Assembly (NCBI GenBank): GCA_937858775.1
Contig: CALLYX010000474.1
Location: 1 to 5,630, forward strand
Direction of reading: 5' to 3'
Length of the DNA stretch: 5,630 bases
DNA from: an uncultured bacterium
GTDB lineage: Bacteria > Auribacterota > Tritonobacteria > UBA1439
The notes beneath the pieces were generated by a model. The model ran no database searches. It was not told the DNA's origin and saw only the letters and a program-made list of their open reading frames with translations. The translations under genes and the position numbers were made by a program. This document shows, piece after piece, positions 5,486-5,630 of this stretch. Positions within the stretch are counted from its first letter, which is position 1; each line of letters starts with the position of its first letter.

Positions 5486-5630
5486 ATGCCACGAAAGCCC
5501 GGAACCATCCGAATACACCGCGCCCGAAATCTCGCTTATGTCACCCTTGACGGGCGCCAGTACTACCTTGGACGGCCCGACGACCCTCAGGTCGTGGTCG
5601 AGTACCACCGCCTGATGCTGGAGTATCTGG
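5486..5630 (+). CDS. Putative site-specific integrase, N-terminal fragment (3' end outside window)
   Basis: ATG 5486 follows GGGAG (5474-5478) with a 7-nt spacer, the clearest Shine-Dalgarno of the right half. The visible 48 residues begin MPRKPGTIRIHRARN, continue YVTLDGRQYYLGR, and then enter a helix-like segment with EYHRLMLEYL. A basic start, a short beta-hairpin containing a D/NGRxYYLG-type string, then a helix with YHRLM is the arm-type DNA-binding N-terminus I know from tyrosine recombinases (phage-integrase family) of Planctomycetota and relatives. The catalytic domain with its Arg/His/Tyr residues lies beyond the window, so the enzymatic call rests on this N-terminus and on the tRNA next to it. 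Codon choice is less biased to G/C than in the operon genes (CTT, GCT, TAT, CGA, GGA, AAT), in keeping with acquisition by transfer. Confidence 0.65.
   Translation, partial: MPRKPGTIRIHRARNLAYVTLDGRQYYLGRPDDPQVVVEYHRLMLEYL

Larger units (their letters stand above)
5378..5630 (+). mobile_element. Left end of a putative tRNA-Pro-integrated element (continues beyond window)
   Basis: A tRNA gene, a short non-coding segment with inverted repeats, then an integrase-like gene reading away from the tRNA is the standard left boundary of genomic islands and prophages that integrate into tRNA 3' ends. Such elements normally restore the tRNA end, so the true boundary probably lies inside the tRNA gene (about 5340-5377). 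The DNA after 5378 is clearly less GC-rich than the genes to the left, which fits foreign origin. The other end and any cargo are outside the window, so the element type cannot be determined. It is inferred from context and not proven by a second attachment repeat. Confidence 0.6.

Noticed and set aside
5214..5492. Reverse-strand frame encoding GAGGFEPPTSWSRTKRASQLRYAP
   Set aside because: This peptide is the antisense translation of the tRNA-Pro gene, a well-known spurious protein prediction.
1..5630. CRISPR array, rRNA or insertion sequence
   Set aside because: No regularly spaced repeats, no rRNA signatures, and no transposase or terminal inverted repeats seen on either strand.

Overview
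The window is high-GC bacterial DNA, roughly two-thirds G+C by eye in the coding part. It carries a tightly spaced plus-strand gene run that ends at a proline tRNA, and an integrase gene starts just past the tRNA. A lipid-A-type (LpxL/HtrB-like) acyltransferase suggests a diderm, Gram-negative cell envelope. The gene mix (MGDG-synthase-like GT28, LpxL-like acyltransferase, GT2, Pcm, YqaA/DedA) and an integrase N-terminus of a style I associate with Planctomycetota and relatives suggest an uncultivated PVC-type or Omnitrophota/Aureabacteria-like bacterium. That assignment is from memory and is low confidence.

Layout. Positions 2-349 hold the C-terminal end of a probably exported beta-rich protein of unknown function. 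Positions 350-1087 contain no convincing gene. This stretch holds a cluster of six-base palindromes, one promoter-like element (561-590) and several GC-rich hairpins, so it could be a long leader or an RNA gene, but that is unproven. Positions 1088-3792 encode three envelope-lipid or glycan enzymes in series: a GT28 MGDG-synthase-like glycosyltransferase, an LpxL/HtrB-family acyltransferase whose start overlaps it by 32 bp, and a soluble GT2 glycosyltransferase 25 bp further on. Positions 3841-4512 encode protein-L-isoaspartate O-methyltransferase, and 4562-5248 a YqaA/DedA-like membrane protein. All five share a strand with gaps of 49 bp or less, so they are probably co-transcribed.

Positions 5301-5377 are a complete tRNA-Pro(CGG) with encoded CCA. 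Beyond it, composition becomes visibly less GC-rich, two perfect inverted repeats appear, and at 5486 an integrase-like reading frame begins with a good Shine-Dalgarno and runs off the right edge. This is the usual arrangement of an integrative element inserted at the 3' end of a tRNA gene. The window therefore probably ends just inside the left boundary of a mobile element whose cargo lies outside.

Functionally, the first three enzymes look like a glycolipid cassette (sugar onto lipid, acyl onto glycolipid, sugar transfer from a nucleotide sugar). The substrates cannot be read from sequence. Pcm repairs damaged protein, and YqaA-type proteins belong to a membrane-homeostasis family, so the second half of the run looks like envelope and protein maintenance.
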